From: Gammaproteobacteria bacterium
Lineage (GTDB): Bacteria > Pseudomonadota > Gammaproteobacteria > Ga0077536
Assembly: GCA_009692365.1 (NCBI GenBank)
Contig: SHZJ01000006.1
Span: 54,539-118,538, forward strand
Length of the DNA: 64,000 nucleotides
Reading direction: 5' to 3'
Position 1 is the first letter of the stretch. Each line of letters begins with the position of its first letter. Made by a program: the position numbers and the translations under genes. This document shows positions 1 through 8,941 of the stretch, one piece after another. The notes beneath the pieces were generated by a model that worked only from the letters and a program-made list of their open reading frames with translations, was not told where the DNA came from and searched no databases.

Positions 1-84
1 CGCGCGCTGCGGCGATGGCAGGCGGTGGTGGGCTCGGCTACTGTGCCAATCTTCGTGCCACCCGCTGCTGAGGTCTGTCATTGA
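1..84 (+). CDS. C-terminal end of an upstream gene (partial)
   Basis: The first reading frame is open from the window edge to a TGA at 82-84 and would encode the last 27 residues of a protein that starts outside the window. The TGA overlaps the TTG start of the following permease (TTGA), the usual geometry of translationally coupled genes, which is the main reason to believe it. The 27 residues match nothing I recognise. Confidence 0.35.
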   Translation, partial: RALRRWQAVVGSATVPIFVPPAAEVCH

Positions 85-1328
85 GTACATCAACGCTGCC
101 CCCCGCGCGGGTTTTCTACGGTTGGGTAGTGATTGCGGCGGCTTTCTCCGTCTTGTTCCTCTCCTATGGCCTGCAATTCAGTTACGGGGTGTTTGTCACC
201 GGCATGGCGAGCGAACTCGGCTGGAGCCGGGCCGACACCGCGCTGCCCTACTGTTTGTACGTCTTCGGTTACAGCGTGATGAGCGCCGTGACCGGCCGCG
301 CCACCGACCGCTACGGCCCGCGCGCGGTGATTACCACCGGCGCGGTGCTGCTCGGGGCGGGCTGGGGCTTGAGCGCGCTGGTCACCGCCCGTTGGCAGAT
401 CAACCTCACGTTGGGCGTGCTGGCGGCGCTGGGGATGAGCGTGGCGTGGGTTCCGTGTAATGCCACCGTGGCCCGCTGGTTTACGCGCCGACGCGGCTTC
501 GCGGTAGCGCTGGCCTCCAGCGGCACCAGCTTCGGCAATTTTTTGGTGCCGGCGCTCGCCGCCATGGCCGTCGCCGCGGCGGGTTGGCGGGTCACGCTGG
601 GCAGCCTTGCGCTCCTGAGTGCCGTGCTGATGCTGGTGGCCGCGCGCTATATGGTTCGCGATCCCGAAACCCTGCGGCTGTGGCCAGACGGCGATGCCAC
701 ACCGCCATCCGCAGCCGCCCTCGCGTACGGCTCGACCGTGCGGGAGGTCATATGGACCGAGCCTTTTCTGATGCTGATAGCAATTTATCTCCTGACCTGG
801 CTGGCCGTATTCGTCCCCTTCGTGCACGCGGCCGCCTACGCGGAGGATTTGGGGCTGAACAAAGTGGCCGCCGCCTCGGTGATCAGCGCCATCGGCATCG
901 GCGGGGTGTGCGGGCGGCTGATGTGCGGCTTGGCGTCGGACCGCCTCGGGCACTTGCCCACCTTGGTCGCGATCTTCGCCCTGCAGGGCGCTGCGTTCCT
1001 CGCCTTCGCCGCGGCCGACGGCCTATACCTGCTGTGGGCGGCCGCCGTGCTTTTCGGCTGTGGTTACGGGGGCGGGGTGACCGTGTTGGCACCGCTGTGC
1101 GCAGACCTCTTTGGGCGCGCCCACGTGGCCAGCGTGGTAGGCGCAATTTTCGCCATTGCCGCGTCCCCGGCGGCGGTCGGCCCGTGGGTTGCGGGTTGGA
1201 TTTACGACTCGACCGGGAGCTACGCCGCCGCCTTTGAGTGGTCAGCCGCGCTCAACGTCGTGGCCATGCTGCTCGCCGTCGTCTTGATCCAACGCCAGCG
1301 TCGCCCCGGTCAACCGCGCCTAGCTTGA
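81..1328 (+). CDS. MFS transporter, monocarboxylate/oxalate-formate antiporter type
   Basis: A 415-residue major facilitator permease of the inner membrane with about twelve hydrophobic segments. The loop 2-3 signature is seen as GRATDRYGPR (about residues 72-81) and its second-half counterpart as GLASDRLGH near residue 280. The N-terminal FYGWVV stretch is typical of the oxalate:formate/monocarboxylate branch, so a small organic acid is the likely substrate; the actual one cannot be read from sequence. The start is TTG at 81, overlapping the preceding stop codon, with a GAGG ribosome-binding site about 7 bases upstream. It lies upstream of a run of catabolic enzymes and may import a substrate for them (inference). 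Confidence 0.85.
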   Translation: MSTSTLPPARVFYGWVVIAAAFSVLFLSYGLQFSYGVFVTGMASELGWSRADTALPYCLYVFGYSVMSAVTGRATDRYGPRAVITTGAVLLGAGWGLSALVTARWQINLTLGVLAALGMSVAWVPCNATVARWFTRRRGFAVALASSGTSFGNFLVPALAAMAVAAAGWRVTLGSLALLSAVLMLVAARYMVRDPETLRLWPDGDATPPSAAALAYGSTVREVIWTEPFLMLIAIYLLTWLAVFVPFVHAAAYAEDLGLNKVAAASVISAIGIGGVCGRLMCGLASDRLGHLPTLVAIFALQGAAFLAFAAADGLYLLWAAAVLFGCGYGGGVTVLAPLCADLFGRAHVASVVGAIFAIAASPAAVGPWVAGWIYDSTGSYAAAFEWSAALNVVAMLLAVVLIQRQRRPGQPRLA

Positions 1329-1355
1329 TAACGAATTCGGCGGGGGCAGCGGGGC

Positions 1356-1904
1356 CTAGCTGGCGGCGGCCGGTTGGGCTTTTGCGCGCCTGACGCGCGG
1401 GCTTGCGCTCGCGGCGGGGGCGGTCTTGCTGGCCCCGACTTCGGCTGCCCGGCGCTTGACGCTCACGACGGCCGGCGCCGGTTCCTCCAGCATCTTAAGC
1501 GCGGTGAATTCGCGGCTCGCGAATTTCCATACGCCTTTGAGCTTCACGTAATGGTCCAGATAATACCCGGCCCCCAGCCATTCCATATCACGCCTGGCGC
1601 TCCGCAGTTCCAAAGAACAGCGCCCCACCGCATGCCCTTTTTTACCGAGTTCCACCACCTGATTATGGATGTAGGGGCGTGGGGTGATGGCCAGACCACG
1701 CACATAAAAGGCCTGCAGATCGGCGTGGCCCTGCGCGGCAAGGGTCTGCGTGGCGGTCGCCAGACTGAAGCGACCGTCGGGTGCAAACAGTTGCACGAGC
1801 CCCGCAATATCGTTGCGCCAGACGCAGTCGCAATAGCGTGCCGGGAGTTCCCGAATGGCCTCGCGGTCGAGTAGGTCTTTTAACAGCTTGTCGGCATTTT
1901 TCAT
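1356..1904 (-). CDS. SnoaL/NTF2-like family protein
   Basis: A 182-residue protein whose first ~140 residues fit the NTF2-like (SnoaL_4) alpha+beta barrel: an early helix with LLDREAIRELPARYCDCVWR, then a conserved core containing PDGRFSLA and a late YLDHYVKLKGVWKFASREF strand pair. Members are ring-hydroxylating dioxygenase small-subunit relatives, dehydratases or cyclases, so function is uncertain. The last ~40 residues are a low-complexity Ala/Arg/Lys tail unusual for the fold. An AAGG motif lies upstream of the ATG at 1904. It is convergent with the MFS gene. Confidence 0.75.
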   Translation of the reverse strand: MKNADKLLKDLLDREAIRELPARYCDCVWRNDIAGLVQLFAPDGRFSLATATQTLAAQGHADLQAFYVRGLAITPRPYIHNQVVELGKKGHAVGRCSLELRSARRDMEWLGAGYYLDHYVKLKGVWKFASREFTALKMLEEPAPAVVSVKRRAAEVGASKTAPAASASPRVRRAKAQPAAAS

Positions 1905-2072
1905 TGAGCAAGAACCTTTTTGTCTGTGCGTTTACAGCGGCACCGGGTGCGTGCGCCACCGTGAAATAATGTCCCAGCGCCCCCAACCGGCGTGCGCAAT
2001 GGGTCGCAGTGAGTCCGGGGGCAGAATTACCCATCCCTAAGCTCAAACGCAAGCCAAGGGCCATGGCCAGAC

Positions 2073-2486
2073 TTATTCTTCCGCCCGCCCCCGCAGCGCT
2101 TTGGTACGCGCGTGCAGTGCTTTGGTGTCTAGCCGTCGCTGCTGTGAACCCCGGGTTGGGCGCGTGGGCTTACGGGGTTTAGCGATAAAATTAGCCGCGA
2201 GGATGAGCTCACGCAGGCGCGCCAGCGCATCCTCCTGGTTACGCTCCTGCGTGCGGTGGCGCTGCGCCTTGATCACCACCACGCCCTCGGTCGTGATGCG
2301 CCGATCGCGGTGGGCGAGCAGACGGGCCTTGAGTGCGCTGGGCAACGACGAGGCTTGAATAGCGAAACGCAGATGCACGGCCGAGGCCACTTTATTGACG
2401 TTCTGGCCGCCAGCGCCCTGCGCACGGATCGCCTCGATCACGATTTCGTGGTCCGGCAGACTCAGGCGCGGGTTGATCACAAACAT
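2073..2486 (-). CDS. arfB: ArfB-type peptidyl-tRNA hydrolase (ribosome rescue)
   Basis: A 137-residue release-factor-like protein. The catalytic GGQ tripeptide is at residues 26-28 within GAGGQNVNKV, which hydrolyses peptidyl-tRNA on stalled ribosomes. The C-terminal ~35 residues are rich in Arg and Lys (KPRKPTRPTRG...), matching the basic tail ArfB uses to enter the empty mRNA channel. Length agrees with the ~140 residues of the family. An in-frame ATG lies 13 codons upstream, but the ATG at 2486 has a GAGGA site 7 bases upstream and gives the usual N-terminus, so it was chosen. Confidence 0.92.
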   Translation of the reverse strand: MFVINPRLSLPDHEIVIEAIRAQGAGGQNVNKVASAVHLRFAIQASSLPSALKARLLAHRDRRITTEGVVVIKAQRHRTQERNQEDALARLRELILAANFIAKPRKPTRPTRGSQQRRLDTKALHARTKALRGRAEE

Positions 2487-2579
2487 GCAAAATCCTCGCG
2501 GCACCGACTGCGCTAGCGTTTGCACTACACAGCCCCGATAATTTTCTGCCCCTACTAGGCGTGGAGCAGCGTCATTCCC

Positions 2580-3359
2580 ATGGTCAGCAACTTATTCGAT
2601 CTTACCGGCAAGGTGGCTTTAATTACCGGCTCCACCAAAGGCATCGGGCGCAGCATCGCCACCGCCATGGCGCACCACGGCGCCAGCGTCGTGATTTGCA
2701 GCCGTAAGGCCGACGCCTGCGACCAAGTGGCGGCGTCGATCAACGCCGAACTGGGCGGCGCCGCAGGCAGCGCGCTCGCCATCCCGGCGAATATTGGCGA
2801 TAAAGCCGCGTTGGAAAGACTGGTCGCGACCACCCTCGAACGACTAGGGCGCATCGATATTCTAGTGTGCAACGCCGCCGTCAATCCCTATTACGGCTCG
2901 ATGCGCGATTTACCCGACGACGCCTTCGAGAAAATTCTCGGGGTGAACATCATCGCCAATCATTGGCTCACGCAGATGGTCTTGCCGCAGATGATCGCCC
3001 GGCGTGACGGCGCGGTGATACTGGTGTCCTCGGTGGGCGGCCTGAAAGGCCACGATAAGCTCGGTGCCTACTGCATCTCCAAAGCGGCCGACCTCCAGTT
3101 GGTGCGCAATCTGGCGGTGGAAAATGGCCCGCACAATGTGCGCGTCAACGCGATTTCCCCCGGCCTCATCCGCACCGACTTCGCCCGCACGCTGTGGGAG
3201 AATCCAAGCCTGCTGGCCAAGCGCACCGCCAACGACCCGTTGCGCAGGATCGGCGAGCCAGACGAACTGGCCGGCATCGCCGTGTATCTCGCCAGCCGCG
3301 CCGGCAGCTTCACCACCGGCCAAAATTTTGTCATCGACGGCGGCAGCACCATTACCTGA
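2580..3359 (+). CDS. SDR family oxidoreductase
   Basis: A 259-residue classical short-chain dehydrogenase. The nucleotide-binding motif is TGSTKGIG at 16-23, the NAA motif is at 98-100, the active-site Ser is in LVSSVGG (150-151), and the catalytic pair is Y164/K168 in AYCISKAA. The C-terminus GQNFVIDGGSTIT is typical of 3-ketoacyl-ACP reductase/gluconate dehydrogenase-like SDRs. It probably oxidises a secondary alcohol or reduces a ketone with NAD(P). The substrate is unknown. It is convergent with the epoxide hydrolase. Confidence 0.88.
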   Translation: MVSNLFDLTGKVALITGSTKGIGRSIATAMAHHGASVVICSRKADACDQVAASINAELGGAAGSALAIPANIGDKAALERLVATTLERLGRIDILVCNAAVNPYYGSMRDLPDDAFEKILGVNIIANHWLTQMVLPQMIARRDGAVILVSSVGGLKGHDKLGAYCISKAADLQLVRNLAVENGPHNVRVNAISPGLIRTDFARTLWENPSLLAKRTANDPLRRIGEPDELAGIAVYLASRAGSFTTGQNFVIDGGSTIT

Positions 3360-3379
3360 GGCACCAGGGTGGGCGGGCC

Positions 3380-4522
3380 TCAGCGCAGCGCGCGGAAGGC
3401 GGTGCGCAGCTCCTCCACAAATATCTCGGGCTGCTCGAAGGCGGCAAAATGGCCGCCTTTCTCCAACACGTTGTAGTGCATGAGGTTGCTGTAGCGTGCC
3501 TGCGCCCAACGACGCGAGGGGCGAAAAATCTCGCGGGGGTAGATGCTCACCGCGACCGGCAAATCGATGGGCAGCCGGGGGCTGGCCTTCGCCCCGAAGC
3601 TTTCCCAGTACAGCCGCGCCGAGGATGCGGCGGCGGCGGGCAGCCAATACATCATGACGTTGTCCAGTAATTCATCGCGGCTTAGCGCGTTCTCTGGATG
3701 CCCGTTGCAGTCCGTCCAAGCCCAAAATTTCTCGACTATCCACGCCGCCTGGCCGCTGGGAGAATCCACCAGCCCGTAACCCACCGTCTGCGGGCGGGTG
3801 CTCTGTTGTTTGGAATAACCTGAATCCCATTCCCAATACTGCTTGCCCTGCGCGATGGCGCGCTGTTCGGCGGGCGTGAGGTTGTTGCGCGACTCGGGGG
3901 TGGGCGCCACCAACGGCATGTTGACGTGGATGGCAGCGCAGTGTTCGGTTTCGGTGAGGGCCATGCTGTGGGTGACCATCGAGCCCCAATCGCCGCCCTG
4001 CGCGACGTAGCGCGGATAGTCCAAGCGGGCCATCAGTTCCCCCCAGGCGCTACCGATGCGCTGGGTGGTCCAGCCAGGCGCCGTGGGTTTGCCGGAAAAG
4101 CCAAACCCGGGCAGGCTAGGACACACGATATGAAAGGCATCACGGGGGTCGCCGCCGTGGGCAGCCGGGTCGCTTAACGGCCCGACCACTTTCAAGAACT
4201 CGACGACCGAACCCGGCCAGCCGTGGGTCATGACCACCGGCAAGGCGTTGGCCACCGGCGAGCGGACGTGCATAAACTGGATCGCAAGCCCCTGAATTTC
4301 GGTGCGGAACTGGGGCCAGTAGTTCAGCCGCGTCTCACAGCGCCGCCAGTCGTAAGCCGCGCCCCAGTAGGCGCAGAGTTCCTGCAGATAGGCCAGCGGG
4401 ACCCCTTGGCTCCAGTCGTTAGGGGTCTCGCGTTCGGGCCAGCGGGTGTGGGCCAAACGGCTTTTGAGTTCGGTCAGCGCGCGCTCTGGCACGGCAAATC
4501 GAAACGGCTGGATCTCGGTCAT
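3380..4522 (-). CDS. Epoxide hydrolase (EHN domain, alpha/beta hydrolase)
   Basis: A 380-residue epoxide hydrolase of the microsomal/juvenile-hormone type. Residues ~5-110 are the EHN lid segment. The oxyanion-hole motif HGWPGS begins at H100, the nucleophile Asp178 lies in GGDWGS, and a catalytic His is at 358 in KGGHFAAFEQPE. It opens epoxides to trans-diols through an Asp-ester intermediate. The ATG at 4522 is preceded by an AGGGGAG site. It forms a likely operon with the luciferase-like monooxygenase upstream (42-base gap), consistent with an epoxidation then hydrolysis step (inference). Confidence 0.9.
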   Translation of the reverse strand: MTEIQPFRFAVPERALTELKSRLAHTRWPERETPNDWSQGVPLAYLQELCAYWGAAYDWRRCETRLNYWPQFRTEIQGLAIQFMHVRSPVANALPVVMTHGWPGSVVEFLKVVGPLSDPAAHGGDPRDAFHIVCPSLPGFGFSGKPTAPGWTTQRIGSAWGELMARLDYPRYVAQGGDWGSMVTHSMALTETEHCAAIHVNMPLVAPTPESRNNLTPAEQRAIAQGKQYWEWDSGYSKQQSTRPQTVGYGLVDSPSGQAAWIVEKFWAWTDCNGHPENALSRDELLDNVMMYWLPAAAASSARLYWESFGAKASPRLPIDLPVAVSIYPREIFRPSRRWAQARYSNLMHYNVLEKGGHFAAFEQPEIFVEELRTAFRALR

Positions 4523-4564
4523 GGACTCCCCTGTCGAAATTGTGGCGCCGACACCCTGAGGTGG

Positions 4565-5488
4565 TCAGCTAAATTCGTGGCGCACGGCCGCTAAAAAATC
4601 GAAGGTGCGCGCGTAGGCGCCCACCTCAACGGGAATTATCGCGGCGTTGAAATCGGTCACGCCGCTGTCGCGCAAACGCTGCAAGCCCACCCGCAGCGCG
4701 GCCTCATCGCCGACCAGCGCAATCTCCGCGGGGTCGGCCAGACCTTCGCGATCGAGCATGCTGCGATAGCTCGGCAGTTGCCCGTACATGGCTAATAGCC
4801 GGGCCAGCTGCGCACGCGCTGCGTCCACGCGCGTGGTCAGCACGACGGGAAACCCGCCGATCACCCGTGGCGCGGGACGGCCCGCGGCGAGCGCACCGGC
4901 CATGAGTTGCGGCACGATGTGGTTTTTCATCGTCACCGGCCCGACCATCCAGGTGCTGGTGCCGTCCGCCAGTTCACCGGTGAGCCGCAGCATGTGCCGG
5001 CCCAACGCCGCCACCACGACCGGTACATCGGGCACGTTCGGCACGCGAAATTGGGCGTTTTTCAGCTGGAATTCGGCGCCCACGTGGCGGCTCACCTCGC
5101 CCCGCAGCAGCGGCCGCAGCGCTGCTAGATATTCGCGCATATGGCGCGCCGGTTGCGCGAAAGACAGCCCGAAAAGGTCCTCGATGACGGCCCGGTGCGA
5201 CACCCCCAGCCCCAGCACGAAGCGATTGCTGCACGCCTGTGCCGTGGTGAGCGCCTGTTGCGCCATGGCAACCGGATGGCGGGGATAGGTTGGCGTGACC
5301 GCCGTGCCGAGCTCAATGCGCTGGGTCTCACGCCCCACTAGCCCTAGGGTTGAGATGGCATCGAGCGAGAAAATATTGGCCATCCACAGGCTGTCGAAAC
5401 CCGCCGCCTCGGCCTGCCGCGCGGTGGCGATTATCTCCTCGAGGTGCAGCCCCTCTAAGCTTGCAGCCGTCATTAAGCCAAACCGCAT
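4565..5488 (-). CDS. LLM-class flavin-dependent oxidoreductase
   Basis: A 307-residue bacterial-luciferase-like TIM-barrel enzyme. The family pattern is clear: an N-terminal ARQAEAAGFDSLWM strand-helix, a central RIELGTAVTPTYPRHPVAMAQQ segment, and GLGVSHRAVIEDLFG. Such enzymes use FMNH2 or F420H2 for monooxygenation or hydride transfer, and limonene 1,2-monooxygenase is a known member. Cofactor and substrate are not determinable here. The ATG at 5488 has an AAGGAG site. It is the first gene of a two-gene unit with the epoxide hydrolase. Confidence 0.87.
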   Translation of the reverse strand: MRFGLMTAASLEGLHLEEIIATARQAEAAGFDSLWMANIFSLDAISTLGLVGRETQRIELGTAVTPTYPRHPVAMAQQALTTAQACSNRFVLGLGVSHRAVIEDLFGLSFAQPARHMREYLAALRPLLRGEVSRHVGAEFQLKNAQFRVPNVPDVPVVVAALGRHMLRLTGELADGTSTWMVGPVTMKNHIVPQLMAGALAAGRPAPRVIGGFPVVLTTRVDAARAQLARLLAMYGQLPSYRSMLDREGLADPAEIALVGDEAALRVGLQRLRDSGVTDFNAAIIPVEVGAYARTFDFLAAVRHEFS

Positions 5489-5600
5489 CGTGCTCTCCTT
5501 AAGACGCCCGGCACCCCGCGCGCCGCGCCAGTATAACGACCCGATTTACCCCGAATAGAGCCTGAGTATACTGTGCGGCCAGCCGCCAAGAGGGATCGTT

Positions 5601-6326
5601 GTGAGACCAATCAAGGGAGTTTTTTTTGACCTCGGCGGGACGCTTTTTAGCTATCGTCAGGTGCCACGACAGCACGCGGAATTACTGACCAGCGCCGCTG
5701 CCCGGCTGGGGCTTGCCGACGCCCGCCCCCTCAAAAAGGCCTATGGCGTGGCGCTGGCCGCCCTGAGCGCGAGCTACGGGCAGAAAACCTATTACCTGCA
5801 CCGCGACCTGTTTCGCGAGGCCTTTGAGCACTGCGTGGAGCTGGTGGGTCAGCGTGCGGACGACGCCTTGACGCACTGGTATCTGGAGGCGCACCAGACC
5901 GGCGTCTTTGGCTCGCTGGAACTGAAATCGGATTGTCTGGCGACCCTCAAGGCGCTCCGCGCGCGCGGTCTGTATGTGTCCATCGTCTCCAACATCGACG
6001 ACGACCTGCTCACCGCCCTCGTCGCCCGCGAGGCCTTAGGCCCGTTGCTCGACCATTGGACCAGCTCCGAGGAGGCGCAGTCCTGCAAGCCCCATCGCGG
6101 GTTCTTTGAACACTGCCGGCGCAAGTCTGGGCTGCCAGCCGCCGAGATTTTGTTTGTCGGCGACTCCCCCGAACACGATATCGAAGGTGCCGCGGCCATG
6201 GGCATGCAAACCGCGCTCGTCCGCAATGTCGGCATGCCGCCGCCGCTGCAGGCGGGACGCGCAAGCGTGGCGCCCCAGCACACCATCGGCCAGTTGCACG
6301 AACTACTCGCCATCGTGGGGCCTTGA
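5601..6326 (+). CDS. HAD-superfamily hydrolase
   Basis: A 241-residue haloacid-dehalogenase-like hydrolase. The nucleophile is D10 in FFDLGGT; the usual second Asp two residues on is Gly12, as in several HAD subgroups, so phosphatase activity may be weak. Motif II is S130-N131, motif III K163 (SCKPHRGFF), and motif IV GDSPEHD at 187-193. A helical cap lies between residues ~15 and 110. The start is GTG at 5601 with an AGAGGGA site just upstream. It is divergent from the luciferase-like gene. Confidence 0.82.
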   Translation: MRPIKGVFFDLGGTLFSYRQVPRQHAELLTSAAARLGLADARPLKKAYGVALAALSASYGQKTYYLHRDLFREAFEHCVELVGQRADDALTHWYLEAHQTGVFGSLELKSDCLATLKALRARGLYVSIVSNIDDDLLTALVAREALGPLLDHWTSSEEAQSCKPHRGFFEHCRRKSGLPAAEILFVGDSPEHDIEGAAAMGMQTALVRNVGMPPPLQAGRASVAPQHTIGQLHELLAIVGP

Positions 6327-6463
6327 AGCGGGTGCCCGCAGGTCTGGCGAGGCCTGACTAGCGTAATGTTAAGGCAGGCTTGATAATCCGCGTCCAAGCC
6401 GGCGCCGCAGTCCGCCGGAAGGCCCGTACTACCCAGCAACCACCGCACGCCCGAGCATCGACC

Positions 6464-8071
6464 ATGACGACTTCCAAACCTATCGCACCGCTAGACGCGG
6501 TTATCGTTGGCGCCGGTTTTGCCGGACTCTACATGCTGCACCGTCTGCGCCAGCAGGGCTTCAGCGCGCGCATCCTAGAAGCCGGCAGCGGCGCTGGCGG
6601 CACCTGGTTCTGGAATCGCTATCCGGGCGCGCGCTGCGACATCGAAAGCATGGAGTACTCCTATAAATTCTCCGCCGCGCTGGCCCAGGAGTGGGATTGG
6701 TCGGAGCGTTACGCCACCCAGCCCGAACTCATGCGCTACCTCAATCATGTGATCGCGCGGTTTAATTTGGGCGAGCACATGGTCTACGACACGCGGGTGG
6801 CCAGCGCCCACTTCGATGAGACCACGGGCCTGTGGGCGCTCACGAGCACCGCCGGCGACACCACCATCGCGCGTCACTGCATCATGGCCACCGGCTGCCT
6901 GTCCGCGGCCAATATGCCCGAGTTTCCCGGCCGCGAATCCTATACCGGCGCCACCTACCACACCGGCAAATGGCCGCACGAGGGCGTGGATTTCACCGGC
7001 AAGACGGTCGCGATTATCGGCACGGGGTCGTCGTCCGTTCAGTCCATTCCGTTCATTGCGCAAGAGGCCAAGCACCTGTACGTGCTGCAGCGGACCGCCA
7101 GTTACTCCGTGCCGGCGCATAACACCCCACTCGACGCGGCGATGCGCGACGCCACCAAAACCAATTACGACGCACTACGCGCCCGCGGCCTGGCGCAGCC
7201 CTTGGCCTTCGACATCCACTTGAACGACAAGGCGGCGAGCGAACTGACCCCCGAGCAGATTCAGGCTGAGATGGACCGCCGCTGGGCCCTCGGCGGATTG
7301 CCCATATACGGCGCGTTCGCCGATTTACTGACCAACGCGCAGACCAATCAATTAGCCGCTGAATACGTGCGCGGTAAAATTCGCACGGTGGTCAAGGACG
7401 CGGCGGTCGCCGAACTGCTCGCCCCCAAGGGCATGCTGGGCTGCAAGCGTATCTGCGTGGATACCGGCTATTACGAAACCTTCAACCGCGAAAACGTGAC
7501 CCTGATCGATGTGAGCCAGCAGGGGATTGAAGAAATCACCCCAACCGGGCTGCGCGCCGCCGGTCAGACCTTAACGGTAGACGCCATCATCTACGCCACG
7601 GGCTTCGATGCGATGACCGGCTCGCTCGAGCGTATCGACATCCGCGGTCGGGGCGGCAAGACGCTAAAAGAGAAATGGTCGGCCGGCCCAATTACCTACT
7701 TGGGTCTGATGTCTGCGGGCTTTCCTAATTTCTTTACCATCAGCGGTCCGGGCAGCCCCTCGGTGCTCACCAATATGGTGATGTCCATCGAGCAGCACGT
7801 GGATTTCATCGCCGAGTGTTTAGCGCACCTGCGGGCACAGGACCTGCAGCACATCGAACCGCAGCCTGGCGCCGAGCAGACTTGGGTGGGTCACGTGGAC
7901 GCCGTCGCCAGCGCCACCCTGCTGTACTCCTGCAACTCTTGGTACCTCGGCGCGAATGTGCCCGGCAAACCGCGGGTTTTCATGCCCTATATTGGCTTTC
8001 CCGCCTACGCGGACCAATGTCGAGAGGTGGTGGCGCAGGGCTACGCCGGTTTCCATCTCAGCGCCGCTTAA
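6464..8071 (+). CDS. Flavin-containing Baeyer-Villiger monooxygenase
   Basis: A 535-residue class B flavoprotein monooxygenase of the cyclohexanone/phenylacetone monooxygenase type. The FAD Rossmann motif is GAGFAG at 16-21, and the NADPH motif lies in AIIGTGSSS near 183-191. The Baeyer-Villiger fingerprint is seen at 160-171 as YTGATYHTGKWP, with Tyr in place of the usual first Phe. It inserts oxygen next to a ketone to give an ester or lactone using NADPH, FAD and O2. The ATG at 6464 gives the standard N-terminus; a TTG 28 codons upstream extends it with Arg/Pro-rich sequence that looks non-coding. Confidence 0.92.
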   Translation: MTTSKPIAPLDAVIVGAGFAGLYMLHRLRQQGFSARILEAGSGAGGTWFWNRYPGARCDIESMEYSYKFSAALAQEWDWSERYATQPELMRYLNHVIARFNLGEHMVYDTRVASAHFDETTGLWALTSTAGDTTIARHCIMATGCLSAANMPEFPGRESYTGATYHTGKWPHEGVDFTGKTVAIIGTGSSSVQSIPFIAQEAKHLYVLQRTASYSVPAHNTPLDAAMRDATKTNYDALRARGLAQPLAFDIHLNDKAASELTPEQIQAEMDRRWALGGLPIYGAFADLLTNAQTNQLAAEYVRGKIRTVVKDAAVAELLAPKGMLGCKRICVDTGYYETFNRENVTLIDVSQQGIEEITPTGLRAAGQTLTVDAIIYATGFDAMTGSLERIDIRGRGGKTLKEKWSAGPITYLGLMSAGFPNFFTISGPGSPSVLTNMVMSIEQHVDFIAECLAHLRAQDLQHIEPQPGAEQTWVGHVDAVASATLLYSCNSWYLGANVPGKPRVFMPYIGFPAYADQCREVVAQGYAGFHLSAA

Positions 8072-8109
8072 GGCCCGCGCGGCCAGCGCCCGGTGCGCTT
8101 AAGGCTGGC

Positions 8110-8904
8110 TTACGGCGCAGCCGTGAGCCCGGCGCGGAACTCTTGCAGTTTGTTTTGCACGCGGGCGGCGTTGGCAGGCCCCAGGCGCAAGAGCATTTTG
8201 GCCCCCACGCCCTGCGCTTCAAGCGCCGCATCGGCGTAGCGATAGTAGACCCCGGGGCGCACCAAACGCGGTGGACTGGCGGGGATTTTAACCGCCAACA
8301 ACTGGTCGATGACGGCGATCAGCCGGTTGTTAAACAGCGCACGAGGATCGGCAATTTCGGCGTAGGCCTGTTGAAACAGTGGATACCACTGGCGGTAATG
8401 CGCCAGCAACGCGGCCGTATCGAGCTGCGCGAAAGCGTCCACCAGCGGCCCATAGCGTGCGTCATTGCGTGGGCTGCGCCGCGGGGCAGCATCCCCCCCC
8501 TCCACCGCAAACTGGCCCGGCACCGCGCGCAGCAGCCGGTCCTTCAGCGCCAGCTTAGGCGCTGGCAGCGCATCCACACTCACCACGATGCGCCGCACGA
8601 TGCCGGTGGATTCGAAAAACTCAGCAAACAGGGCTGCGCCCAGCGCGGCTTGGCCCAGGTTGGTCAGGGCGGCATCGCGCTCGGCGGCGGCAGGAAGCGC
8701 GGGGTCGGCGAGTGCCTCGGGCGGCGGCACAAAAATAACGCCGGCCGGCGCGGGTGGACTGAGCGGGCGCGCGGCCTCGCTCTCCCCGACCGGCGCGGAC
8801 AGCGGCGCGAGTTTGGGCTGTTCATCCCCAATCCATAAATAAACGCTTAGCCCGGCCAAGCCGATGAAAACCAGCCACAGCAGCGTTTTAGCGAACCTGT
8901 TCAT
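8110..8904 (-). CDS. DUF3014 family membrane-anchored protein
   Basis: A 264-residue protein with one N-terminal membrane anchor (residues ~6-24) and a Pro/Ala-rich linker. The DUF3014 region follows, recognisable from RRIVVSVDALPAPKL, ARYGPLVDAFAQLDTAALLAHYRQ and the C-terminal LLRLGPANAARVQNKL. The domain is probably periplasmic; its function is unknown. The open frame extends 91 codons further upstream, but that part overlaps the preceding gene, so the ATG at 8904 is taken as the start. It is 37 bases downstream of the 195-residue gene, a likely two-gene operon. Confidence 0.85.
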   Translation of the reverse strand: MNRFAKTLLWLVFIGLAGLSVYLWIGDEQPKLAPLSAPVGESEAARPLSPPAPAGVIFVPPPEALADPALPAAAERDAALTNLGQAALGAALFAEFFESTGIVRRIVVSVDALPAPKLALKDRLLRAVPGQFAVEGGDAAPRRSPRNDARYGPLVDAFAQLDTAALLAHYRQWYPLFQQAYAEIADPRALFNNRLIAVIDQLLAVKIPASPPRLVRPGVYYRYADAALEAQGVGAKMLLRLGPANAARVQNKLQEFRAGLTAAP

Positions 8905-8941
8905 ATCCCAACTCCAATGCCGTGGCGACTTGGCTGCGACC

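Noticed and set aside
90..953. 287-residue minus-strand frame opposite the first MFS gene
   Set aside because: Shadow of the permease; Gly/Arg/His-rich composition without any family pattern.
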